Positions 5,486 to 12,846 of a DNA stretch of 13,312 bases are shown piece by piece (position 1 is the stretch's first letter; every line of letters begins with the position of its first letter). The notes under the pieces were generated by a model. The model was not told the origin of the DNA, did no database searches, and saw only the letters and a list, made by a program, of their open reading frames with translations. Source of the stretch: JAIXWP01 sp943372555 (GTDB taxonomy: Bacteria; Bacteroidota; Bacteroidia; Flavobacteriales_D; Sanyastnellaceae); contig CALRZB010000048.1 in assembly GCA_943372555.1 (NCBI GenBank), forward strand, positions 1 to 13,312, given 5' to 3'. The position numbers were made by a program, and so were the translations under genes.

Positions 5486-8220
5486 CTATGTCTTTTCATC
5501 CTCATGCCATCTGGCGCATCTCCTGATTTATTGATTCTGTATTTGAAGCTAAGCATGAAATACTGACCAATAATGTTCGTGGTTGATTGACTTAAATAGT
5601 TCAGTTCACTCGTTCTAGAAACGCCTGTGTTTTTATCCAAGATGTCAAACGCATACATCGTCAATGCATAGCGATTTCCTGCCCCAAAATAGTACGAAGC
5701 GGAACCTTGCACCATAGGTACTTGTATGCTTCCTCCGAAATTTTGTGAAGTGTAATTACTCACGTTTCCTTTGATGCTGATACTCCAGTGTTCACTAGGA
5801 TTATAGCTTAATGAACCGAAATACGCCAAATTCATAAAGGAGTTGGAGCCGTTCAAGGTATTATTTTTCGTGTCCGTCAATTCTATATTCCCTCCAATTT
5901 CTGCGTCAATAATCTCCTTCTTTCTATTGTCGAAACTAAGGGTATAGGTTTGCTTGTAAGTGTTAGAATAACTCAATTGATTGTTGAGAGAGACCATTGA
6001 TCTCGTTATATCACCGGAAGCCTCAATGTGAATATTTGTTCCAAGTTTTCGAATGGGTGTTGAGAAATCCAAGCTTAGCTCACTGTAGTAATAATGCGGA
6101 CTGTTGATAGGCTGCACGATTTGAGATAATTGTTGGTCATACCTACGAGAAGAAATGATTTTATTTTTTATGTACTCAGAGTAGAAGCCAATATAAAAAT
6201 CTGTGAAAGAAAACTGATCGAAAATCATCCATGAAAAATCTAATTCATGATTTTCTTCAGGTATGAGCATATTATTTCCAAGATATACTTGCTGCGGATT
6301 TGAATTGTCAAGTGCACTATATAGTTGAGAAGCGGAAGGAGCTGTAATTCCACTTCTATACCGTGCACTCACTCTTCTTCCTGTCTTGTATTCATTATTG
6401 AAAGAAATCTGTGGAAGCCAATAATTGAAATTTCTAGATCCTGTAAGTGTGAGCGAATCATTGTTGGAAAAAGATTCTAAACGATTTGATGAATAGGTAA
6501 GACTAACGTTGAATCGTTTGTCTTTACTGTTTTTGAAGAAACTTAATTTTTGGTCTACTGTCTGCAGTGTTCTTTCAAATGGATATTGCAGCACTACATC
6601 ATTTGTTTCTCCAGAAATCTGCATGTTTTGAGTTCGATCTTTCGTGGCCACATTCAAGTTTCCTTTCAACTCATAAGAAAGACGGAAGTCCTTGAATACT
6701 TTTCTCGTGATATTCCCAAGCGCCTGATAGTTCAATGCTTTATCATGATTATTTTGAAATTGATTGATGAAATAAGTGCTGTCTAATTGAGAAAAATACT
6801 GCTCGTTTGTCCAATCATTATCATCGCTACCGTCATTGTAATTTGTGGTTGCCTGAAATCTAAGTACATCCCATTTTCCGCTCAGTGTTTTAAAATAGTT
6901 CAGATCACCGGATGCATTTAACTGATTGCTCGACGATTTAGAATCTCGTGTCAACTTTTGAAAGACATCATTCTCCAATAGATTACTGATTGAATTGCCA
7001 GAGGAGATTGCGATGTTGTAAGATGCGCTTGCTTTAAAGGTGATGACTTGCGTGCTATCAATCTTGAATCGAATATTAGAATTTAAAGCATGGGCGAAAT
7101 TCTGTTTGTTTGTCGAAGAAGTATTGTTTTGTTTGAATGAGGATTCACCGAGGAAAGTTTGAGTCTCGCTTGTTTCATTCAATAATTGATCAACTCCATT
7201 TCCCATGTAACTGAAATTGAAACGTCTGTTTTTTACTGGTTCATAAGTGAAATTTAATCCACCAGCACCGGACGTGTTCAACCCGTATATTTTTTGACCG
7301 AAATTAATAGGCGCATCGTTACCCAAACGAAAGCCTCCTCCCATCATACTGCCCATTCCTCCTTGGAAATCCACGTAGTCATTGATGCTGAATCCAAATT
7401 CATTTACGTTGTTCAACATGCCAAGCAATGCGAATTGATGGGTAGGGTCAAAGCGATAGGCTTTAGCGGAACCTTTATATCTGCTGTCTGTTCCTGCGCC
7501 TGCTGTTATGTCGCCGAACCATGCATTTTTTTTGTCTTTTTTTAATGTGAGATTGATGGTTTGTTCCCGCGTTCCATCATCCACTCCAGTTAATTCGCTT
7601 TGATCTCCCCTGCCTTCATAGACTTGCACTTTATCGATAGCGTCGGCGGGAATATTTTTCGTTGCAACTGTAGGATCACTGCTGAAAAATTCTTTGCCAT
7701 CAACTAATACTTTTTGCACGTCTTGGCCTTGTGCCTTTATATTGCCTTGGTCGTCGACTTGCACTCCAGGTAATTTTTTTAATAAATCTTCAGTGCTTGC
7801 ATCGGGCTGTGTCTTGAATGAATCTGCTCGGTATTCGAGCGTGTCGCCATTCATTTTTATTGGAATGGCTTCGGCCTCGATATTGACCACATCCATATCG
7901 AAAGCGCGAGTTTTTAATTGAAAAATTCCAAGATCGTCGCCTGATTCTGCAGTGACCTTCAGAACTTTATAGTGTGTTTCATAACTTGTCAACGCGCATT
8001 GAATCAAGTAATCTCCATTCGTTACCGATTTGATTACAAATGTGCCATTCTCATCGCTCATTGCGAAGTATTGAAAGGTTGAGTCTACCGGAGAAAGCAA
8101 TGAAACTGCAACGTAGGGCAATGTTTCATTTGATTCGTTGATTACAGTGCCGCTCAGATTATGCTGAGAAAAACCCATTAGACTAATTAGAGTAAAAGCA
8201 ATGACAAGAATTTTTTTCAT
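5482..8220 (-). CDS. Outer-membrane beta-barrel protein with carboxypeptidase-regulatory-like N-terminus (TonB-receptor-like)
   Basis: 912 residues from ATG 8220 (the GTG at 8223 is not needed). Residues 1-19 are a signal peptide ending GFSQ. Residues about 21-105 form a carboxypeptidase-regulatory-like beta-sandwich (NLSGTVINESNETLPYVAVSLL...GTFVIKSVTNGDYLIQ). Residues about 110-230 are plug-like (DTLEYRADSF, EDLLKKLPGVQVDDQGNI, VLVDGKEFFSSDP, ADAIDKVQVYEGR). The rest is a large barrel of the OMP_b-brl_3 type (PF14905). No clear TonB box is seen. A Gly/Met loop (GGMGSMMGGGF, 287-297) interrupts the first barrel strands. The barrel ends near FMLSFKYRI and is followed by a basic Met/Arg/His tail (GMRMKRHR), unlike the terminal aromatic of classical porins. 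Its start shares one base with the stop of the upstream GLPGLI gene (TGATG), its usual partner. Likely role (inference): outer-membrane transport or binding of an unknown substrate. Confidence 0.88.
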   Translation of the reverse strand: MKKILVIAFTLISLMGFSQHNLSGTVINESNETLPYVAVSLLSPVDSTFQYFAMSDENGTFVIKSVTNGDYLIQCALTSYETHYKVLKVTAESGDDLGIFQLKTRAFDMDVVNIEAEAIPIKMNGDTLEYRADSFKTQPDASTEDLLKKLPGVQVDDQGNIKAQGQDVQKVLVDGKEFFSSDPTVATKNIPADAIDKVQVYEGRGDQSELTGVDDGTREQTINLTLKKDKKNAWFGDITAGAGTDSRYKGSAKAYRFDPTHQFALLGMLNNVNEFGFSINDYVDFQGGMGSMMGGGFRLGNDAPINFGQKIYGLNTSGAGGLNFTYEPVKNRRFNFSYMGNGVDQLLNETSETQTFLGESSFKQNNTSSTNKQNFAHALNSNIRFKIDSTQVITFKASASYNIAISSGNSISNLLENDVFQKLTRDSKSSSNQLNASGDLNYFKTLSGKWDVLRFQATTNYNDGSDDNDWTNEQYFSQLDSTYFINQFQNNHDKALNYQALGNITRKVFKDFRLSYELKGNLNVATKDRTQNMQISGETNDVVLQYPFERTLQTVDQKLSFFKNSKDKRFNVSLTYSSNRLESFSNNDSLTLTGSRNFNYWLPQISFNNEYKTGRRVSARYRSGITAPSASQLYSALDNSNPQQVYLGNNMLIPEENHELDFSWMIFDQFSFTDFYIGFYSEYIKNKIISSRRYDQQLSQIVQPINSPHYYYSELSLDFSTPIRKLGTNIHIEASGDITRSMVSLNNQLSYSNTYKQTYTLSFDNRKKEIIDAEIGGNIELTDTKNNTLNGSNSFMNLAYFGSLSYNPSEHWSISIKGNVSNYTSQNFGGSIQVPMVQGSASYYFGAGNRYALTMYAFDILDKNTGVSRTSELNYLSQSTTNIIGQYFMLSFKYRINKSGDAPDGMRMKRHR

Positions 8221-9014
8221 CACTTCGTTTTAATCGTAATGTGATGTCCTGAACTTTTGCCGTATTGATCTTCCATTTCTTTTTGCTTTTCTAAAACAAT
8301 TTTTCCGAACTCTTCACTAGTGACTTTTTTACCCACGGTTGGACGTTCGATAGAGTTTTTATCCAGAGGTTTAAGTGTCACTTTAGTTGCGGTATAATGC
8401 ACATTACTTTTTCCCATGCTCGCTTCGAGTATTGCCCCTGGCAAACCATTCAATCCATTAGGGCCAATTGAATTTTTTATTTGTGGGGTAAACCAAGCAG
8501 TCACCTGGGAACTATCAATTGTAGCGGTAGCCTCTATGCACATGTAATTCAAAATCGACTTTTGTTTGCCTGTTATTTTCCACTTCGGGCTTTCGATTTT
8601 TTCCTCAATCAAAAAATCTCTGCCCATGAATTCTTGATACTCAGTTGAAATATTATTGGATAAGTCGATGTGCAATTCGCTTTGTCCTCCTTCCATATTA
8701 ATCATCATCATTGGTCCGCCACTGCCGCCTCCGTCCATGCGCATTTTCTTCATGCGCGCGTCATTTTCAACTTTGGTAATGCTGTCGTTTTGTGTGAAAA
8801 GGGATTGCTGTTGATCAAAGAACAATTGCTTGTAAAATTTTTGTTCCTTGGGCATGAACTGAGCCATCATAGCTGCTTGCGCGGAGTCCATTCCTTCGGT
8901 GGAAATTTCAATTGTGATGAGTTCGTTGTAATCAATTACGCCAGAAGTATCGGATTGCCCGATAGAATTAGAGAATGAAAGCGCTCCAATAGCCGCTAAA
9001 AAAAGGAATTTCAT
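8220..9014 (-). CDS. GLPGLI family protein
   Basis: 264 residues from ATG 9014, which opens a good signal peptide (KFLFLAAIGALSFSNSIGQ, cut after residue 20). The frame is open to a TTG at 9032, but that start spoils the signal sequence. Family hallmarks (TIGR01200): WKITGKQKSILNYMCIEATA (145-164), AWFTPQIKNSIGPNGLNGLPGAIL (173-196) with the name motif as GLPGAIL at 190-196, and the C-terminal VTSEEFGKIVLEKQKEMED. GLPGLI proteins are periplasmic or envelope proteins of unknown function, typically encoded just before an outer-membrane beta-barrel/TonB-receptor-like gene, exactly as here. Residues 88-110 hold an unusual Met/Gly-rich insert with seven Met (MKKMRMDGGGSGG then PMMMINMEGG). The coupled TGATG junction with the next gene indicates joint expression. 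Confidence 0.92.
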   Translation of the reverse strand: MKFLFLAAIGALSFSNSIGQSDTSGVIDYNELITIEISTEGMDSAQAAMMAQFMPKEQKFYKQLFFDQQQSLFTQNDSITKVENDARMKKMRMDGGGSGGPMMMINMEGGQSELHIDLSNNISTEYQEFMGRDFLIEEKIESPKWKITGKQKSILNYMCIEATATIDSSQVTAWFTPQIKNSIGPNGLNGLPGAILEASMGKSNVHYTATKVTLKPLDKNSIERPTVGKKVTSEEFGKIVLEKQKEMEDQYGKSSGHHITIKTK

Positions 9015-9029
9015 TGATAAAGGTTTTTG

Positions 9030-9037
9030 CAAATATG
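9030..9037 (-). promoter_or_regulatory. Weak candidate -7 box for the GLPGLI/outer-membrane unit
   Basis: CATATTTG (minus strand, 9037-9030) differs from TAnnTTTG at the first base and would give a leader of about 10 bases before ATG 9014. No TTG is found at the -33 distance, so support is weak. Confidence 0.25.
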
Positions 9038-9077
9038 TTTATTCTTTCGAAAAGTAAGCATATTGAAATTGACGAAC

Positions 9078-9113
9078 TTGGTTAATTTATTCAATCGGTT
9101 TGCCGTACCTTCG
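9078..9113 (+). promoter_or_regulatory. Candidate promoter for ribonuclease R
   Basis: TACCTTCG at 9106-9113 matches TAnnTTTG except for C at the seventh base, a form often seen in Flavobacteria. The nearest TTG (9078-9080) is 25 bp upstream, longer than the usual 17-23. Only seven bases separate the box from ATG 9121, so transcription would start within about 0-4 bases of the start codon. Confidence 0.4.
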
Positions 9114-9120
9114 CGGGTAG

Positions 9121-11415
9121 ATGAATATAAGAAGAGAAAAAAACAACTTTAACAAGGGCGATTTGCGCAGGCAGATTTATGATTTGTTTGAACAATCAGA
9201 CCGCAAACCCTTGAATCATAAGCAGATTTCTGCAGCACTGAATATTACAGATAGCGGTGTCAGAACCCTAATCTATACCATACTGCAAGAGGAAACTGAG
9301 CAAGGAAAACTCAATGAAATTGAGAGAGGGAAATTCCTTTTAGTTGCAGCGCCAGTGGAAAATTTTATTGGTAAAATTGAAATCAACCGTTTCGGTAAAG
9401 GATATGTTTCTGTGGAAGGTTTTACCAAAGACATAGAAATTCCTAAGGGAAAAACCATGTTTGCTCTTCATGGTGATATGGTAGAAATTAGCTTTAATCC
9501 GAAAGGTAGAAATCCTCAAGGGAAAATTATTCGCGTGGTCGAAAGAGCACGCCGAGAGTTTGTTGGAATTCTCCAACAGAGTAAAGCAGGCATGTTTATG
9601 CTTCCTTCCGATAAGAAGGTACACGTTGATTTCTTTATTTCAAAGGAACAGTTAAACGGGGCACAGGCTGGTCAAAAAGTTCTTGTGCAAATTCTTGATT
9701 GGGACCGCCCTGAGTCTAGTCCTTTTGGACGAGTGACAAAAATATTTGGTCTTCCAGGTGAACACCAAGCTGAGATGCATTCTATCATTGCTGAGTTTGG
9801 TTTGCCTTATGAGTTTTCTGATGAACTTGAGGAATTAGCAAATCGTATTCCTGCGGATTTGACGCAACGCGAGATTGCAAAACGTCGCGATTTTAGAGGT
9901 ATAACAACCTTTACAATTGACCCGTTCGATGCTAAGGATTTTGATGATGCTTTATCGATTCAAAAACTCGATAGTGGCAATTATGAAGTCGGTGTTCACA
10001 TCGCAGATGTGAGTCACTATATGGAAATCGGTGGTCCTTTGGAAGCTGAGGCTTTCAATCGGGCAACAAGTGTTTATCTTGTAGACCGCACCATTCCCAT
10101 GCTTCCAGAGCGTTTGTCGAACTTCTTGTGTTCGCTTCGTCCACATGAGGAAAAACTTTGTTTCAGCGCAGTATTCGAATTGGATGAAAATGCTGAACTC
10201 GTAAAAGAGTGGTTTGGTCGCACTGTAATCTACAGCGATCGCCGATTTACATACGAAGAAGCTCAAGAAATTATTGAAGAAGGCCCAGAATCGAAAGGAG
10301 ATTTTGCAAGTGAAATTTTAATACTAAATGATCTTGCGAAAAAATTACGCAAAGCACGTTTTGAAGATGGTAGCATTGATTTCTCTAGTGAAGAAGTGAA
10401 ATTCAAACTTGATGAAAAAGGCGCTCCTATTGGTGTTTATGTGAAGACGATGAAAGATTCAAATCAATTGATTGAAGATTTCATGTTGCTTGCTAATCGC
10501 CGCGTCGCTGAGTTTATTGGTGATGCAACGAATAATATGAATGCAGGCAAAACACCGAAGACATTCGTCTATCGTGTGCACGCTGAACCTGATGAAACAA
10601 AATTGCAAACCCTTAGATCTTTTGTAAAACAATTGGGTTACAAACTTCCTTATGCGAAAGAAGAAGGAAGTGTTGGAATCATCAAGAGTTTGATGAAAGC
10701 GGTAGAAGGTGAACCTGAAGAGGGAGTTATTCGCACAATGGCCATTCGCGCAATGGCGAAAGCAGAATATTCTACAGACAATATCGGACACTATGGTTTG
10801 GCTTTTGATTTCTACACGCACTTCACGAGTCCTATCCGTCGATATCCGGATATTATGGTGCATAGATTATTGCAGCACTATATAGACAAGGGGAGAAGTG
10901 TGGATGAGAGTGAGTATGAGTTCCGTTGTCGTCATAGCTCTTTGATGGAAAAACGTGCGTCAGACGCCGAAAGAGCATCTATCAAATTCAAGCAAGTTGA
11001 ATTTATGCTTGCAAGTGTTGGCGAAGTTTTCGACGCCATGATTTCAGGTCTTGCTGGATGGGGATTGTATATTGAAGTCACAGAGAATAAGTGCGAAGGA
11101 TTAGTTCCGATGGACTCGCTTTTGGGCGACAATTATGAATTTGATTCAGAGCGCTACATCGTATACGGCTTGCGCAAAAAGCGTGAGTTCCACATGGGAG
11201 ATAAAGTGAAGATTCGTGTTGTGGGTGGCGACATTCAACAACGCACGCTTGATTTTGAATTGGTTGACGAAGGCATGGATGCGATGAGCAAATTTGCAAT
11301 GAAAGATATTGCACGTGAACCAAGACAACAACGTGGAAGAGATAGTAGAGGTGGAAGTAGAGGAGGGTCACGCGGTGATTCAAGAGGTGGCTCTCGTGGT
11401 GGTAAGCGCCGATAG
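9121..11415 (+). CDS. rnr: Ribonuclease R (3'-5' exoribonuclease, RNB family) with SRGG-repeat tail
   Basis: 764 residues. Domains in order: helix-turn-helix (about 13-75, with LNHKQISAALNITDSGVRTLIYTIL), two cold-shock OB folds (about 80-140 and 145-210), RNB nuclease core (about 253-585), S1 domain (about 632-716) and a basic tail (732-764). The RNB metal site is intact: TIDPFDAKDFDDA with D267, D273, D275 and D276. The conserved YTHFTSPIRRYPDIMVHRLL lies at 565-584. The enzyme degrades RNA processively from the 3' end, including structured RNA, and acts in rRNA/tRNA quality control. The tail reads RDSRGG-SRGG-SRGD-SRGG-SRGG-KRR, replacing the Lys-rich tail of proteobacterial RNase R and likely adding RNA affinity (inference). 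ATG 9121 follows a -7-like box directly. No terminator separates it from the next gene, 44 bases away. Confidence 0.96.
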   Translation: MNIRREKNNFNKGDLRRQIYDLFEQSDRKPLNHKQISAALNITDSGVRTLIYTILQEETEQGKLNEIERGKFLLVAAPVENFIGKIEINRFGKGYVSVEGFTKDIEIPKGKTMFALHGDMVEISFNPKGRNPQGKIIRVVERARREFVGILQQSKAGMFMLPSDKKVHVDFFISKEQLNGAQAGQKVLVQILDWDRPESSPFGRVTKIFGLPGEHQAEMHSIIAEFGLPYEFSDELEELANRIPADLTQREIAKRRDFRGITTFTIDPFDAKDFDDALSIQKLDSGNYEVGVHIADVSHYMEIGGPLEAEAFNRATSVYLVDRTIPMLPERLSNFLCSLRPHEEKLCFSAVFELDENAELVKEWFGRTVIYSDRRFTYEEAQEIIEEGPESKGDFASEILILNDLAKKLRKARFEDGSIDFSSEEVKFKLDEKGAPIGVYVKTMKDSNQLIEDFMLLANRRVAEFIGDATNNMNAGKTPKTFVYRVHAEPDETKLQTLRSFVKQLGYKLPYAKEEGSVGIIKSLMKAVEGEPEEGVIRTMAIRAMAKAEYSTDNIGHYGLAFDFYTHFTSPIRRYPDIMVHRLLQHYIDKGRSVDESEYEFRCRHSSLMEKRASDAERASIKFKQVEFMLASVGEVFDAMISGLAGWGLYIEVTENKCEGLVPMDSLLGDNYEFDSERYIVYGLRKKREFHMGDKVKIRVVGGDIQQRTLDFELVDEGMDAMSKFAMKDIAREPRQQRGRDSRGGSRGGSRGDSRGGSRGGKRR

Positions 11416-11422
11416 AATGTAC

Positions 11423-11430
11423 TATATTTG
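11423..11430 (+). promoter_or_regulatory. -7 promoter box (TATATTTG) for the T9SS-exported protein gene
   Basis: An exact TAnnTTTG match eight bases after the RNase R stop. The expected -33 region falls inside the SRGG-tail codons and has no TTG (GTG-rich instead). The predicted leader of about 25 bases is almost pure A/T (AACTTATAATAATTAAATAA...), a context typical of highly translated Flavobacteria genes that lack Shine-Dalgarno sites. Confidence 0.6.
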
Positions 11431-11459
11431 AAACTTATAATAATTAAATAATTAACTGC

Positions 11460-12284
11460 ATGAAAAATTTTACTCTAATGCTTGGTGCGGTTGGTCTTGC
11501 GGCGTCAATGAACGCTCAATTGATCAACCCAGGTTTTGAATCTGGTGTAATGGTTGGATACGGTTGGTCTGAAAGCTCAACCAACTTCGGTACTCCACTT
11601 TGTGACGCTACTTGCGGCGATTGTGGCGGTGGTTGCGCTCCACAAGCTGGTACTTACTATGCTTGGTTTGGTGGTGCTGGAACTGGCACTGCTGAGGATG
11701 GTCACCTTTCACAAACAGTCCTTTTCACTAATGGTGCAACAGCTTCCCTATCTTTCTACGTATTGGTAGGAAATCTAGGTGATGGCGGAGAAGACCGTTG
11801 TGATGTATACGTAGATAACACGGTTTTGCACACTGTTTATGCTACAGATTCTGCTTCAATTGGCGGTGCTTACGCTGAGATGACTTTGGATCTTTCTGCT
11901 TACACAGATGGTGATGCTCATACAATTGGCGTTAACGGTTATTCAACAAACGGTTCATCTATCTTGTTTGACACTTTCTCTTTGTCATTCGATGGTGCTG
12001 AGCAAGTTGGTGTTAACGAACTGCTTAACAACGAAGCAAATTCAACTGTTTATCCAAACCCTGCGACTAACCAATTGAACCTTCAATTCGGCTCTAAGAT
12101 TACTGGCGAGACTACAGTTGTAATCTACGACATGAATGGTAAAATCGTACGTCAAGATCGTTTGATGGAAGTGCAAAACACTACATTCTCTTTCGATGCT
12201 TCTGTACTTGCAAATGGTGTTTACAGCGTGAAAGTATTGAACAACGGTTCAGTAGAAAACCACAGCGTTGTGGTTGCTCACTAA
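11460..12284 (+). CDS. T9SS-exported surface/secreted protein with type A sorting domain
   Basis: 274 residues. The signal peptide is residues 1-20 (ends SMNAQ). The mature part (21-180) is a beta-sandwich like those in Bacteroidota adhesins: LINPGFESG, PQAGTYYAWFGGAG, EDGHLSQTVLF, ILFDTFSLSF. A Cys cluster CxxxCxxCxxxC lies at 48-59, plus C114. A short linker (VGVNELLNNEANST) leads to the C-terminal sorting domain, about 196-273: VYPNPATNQLNLQF, TTVVIYDMNGKIV, ANGVYSVKVLNNG, matching the Por secretion tail type A (TIGR04183). That domain directs transport across the outer membrane by T9SS, after which it is removed and the cargo is usually surface-attached. Asn is mostly AAC, Gly GGT and Ala GCT, clearly more biased than in neighbouring genes and a sign of high expression. 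It has its own promoter and a strong terminator, so it is probably monocistronic. The ligand is unknown; there is no enzymatic motif. Confidence 0.92.
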   Translation: MKNFTLMLGAVGLAASMNAQLINPGFESGVMVGYGWSESSTNFGTPLCDATCGDCGGGCAPQAGTYYAWFGGAGTGTAEDGHLSQTVLFTNGATASLSFYVLVGNLGDGGEDRCDVYVDNTVLHTVYATDSASIGGAYAEMTLDLSAYTDGDAHTIGVNGYSTNGSSILFDTFSLSFDGAEQVGVNELLNNEANSTVYPNPATNQLNLQFGSKITGETTVVIYDMNGKIVRQDRLMEVQNTTFSFDASVLANGVYSVKVLNNGSVENHSVVVAH

Positions 12285-12305
12285 GACCTAGTTCTTAAAA
12301 AATAT

Positions 12306-12338
12306 AAAAACCCCTCACGGATCCGTGGGGGTTTTTTT
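12306..12338. terminator. Strong bidirectional intrinsic terminator between convergent genes
   Basis: The stem is AAAAACCCC (12306-12314), a bulged T (12315) and CACG, loop GATC, then CGTG and GGGGTTTTT (to 12336). A T-run (12332-12338) follows on the plus strand, and an A-run with further A/T on the left arm gives a T-run on the minus strand. It serves the T9SS-protein gene (stop 12284) and plausibly the minus-strand acetyltransferase gene (stop 12361). Confidence 0.92.
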
Positions 12339-12360
12339 ATTTAATGCTAAGGAACAGTTC

Positions 12361-12846
12361 TCAAATCTCAACGACCAGAACATAATCATCCATCACATAC
12401 CCTTCTCCAATATCAATTACTTCTTCTCTACGGAGAGTAAATCCTTGAGAATAATAGAAATCCTTGGCCTTGTTGCGTTTGTTGACGTTAAGCTCTAGCT
12501 CATTACCGCCTTTTTCAGCGACGCGTTTCTTTACTTCTTCTAATAGAATTTTCCCTAGTCCTTTGCCATGTTGATCAACATCAACATACAATTTATGCAA
12601 GCGCCAAATGCCTTTTTCATTTTTACCATAAGATGCAAATCCTACCGAATGTTCATTCGGTTTGTATAGAATGAACTCGCAACCTTGCTCTAACATCTGC
12701 TTTTTCAAGGCCTCTGTACTATACGTCAAATCGAGCATATAGGAGATTTGATCTAATGAAATGACATCTTTATAAGATTGGGGCCAAACTCGAGCAGATA
12801 TTGCTTGAATCTCTTCAATATCGGAAGGTGTTGCTGTATAAATCAT
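12361..12846 (-). CDS. GNAT family N-acetyltransferase
   Basis: 161 residues, the usual size of a single-domain GNAT. N-terminal part: IYTATPSDIEEIQAISARVWPQSY and the segment SLDQISYMLDLTYSTEALKKQM (30-51), similar to PaiA-like/GNAT proteins that act on polyamines or other small amines. The acetyl-CoA motif A is LHKLYVDVDQHGKGLGKILLEEV (83-105); the pyrophosphate loop reads HGKGLG, with His where Gln or Arg is usual. Motif B is ELELNVNKRNKAKDFYYSQGFTLRREEVIDIGEGYVMDDYVL (117-157), which holds the conserved Asn, the KAxxFY segment and GF. The substrate cannot be read from the sequence. The start overlaps the stop of the MiaE-like gene in an ATGA (12846-12843), so the two are translationally coupled. 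Transcription likely ends at the bidirectional hairpin at 12306-12338. Confidence 0.9.
   Translation of the reverse strand: MIYTATPSDIEEIQAISARVWPQSYKDVISLDQISYMLDLTYSTEALKKQMLEQGCEFILYKPNEHSVGFASYGKNEKGIWRLHKLYVDVDQHGKGLGKILLEEVKKRVAEKGGNELELNVNKRNKAKDFYYSQGFTLRREEVIDIGEGYVMDDYVLVVEI

Noticed and set aside
8221..8223. GTG start one codon upstream for the outer-membrane barrel gene
   Set aside because: ATG 8220 starts a standard signal peptide (KKILVIAF...) and gives the common TGATG coupling.
9015..9032. TTG start for the GLPGLI protein
   Set aside because: ATG 9014 gives a clean signal peptide, and the extension overlaps the only candidate -7 box.
9043..9053. Small TTTCGAAA palindrome between the GLPGLI and rnr genes
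   Set aside because: An 8-bp AT-rich palindrome is expected by chance, and it has no clear relation to a promoter box.
9952..11383. Several open frames of 60-134 codons on the minus strand inside ribonuclease R
   Set aside because: They lack recognisable domains and lie opposite conserved RNB and S1 residues, so they are shadows of coding bias.
11554..11769. 71-codon plus-strand frame within the T9SS-exported protein gene
   Set aside because: It is a frame-shifted shadow created by GGT/GCT-rich codons, with no start signal or domain.
12316..12327. CACGGATCCGTG 12-bp palindrome as an operator
   Set aside because: It is the top of the terminator stem (12306-12338) and is explained by hairpin formation.
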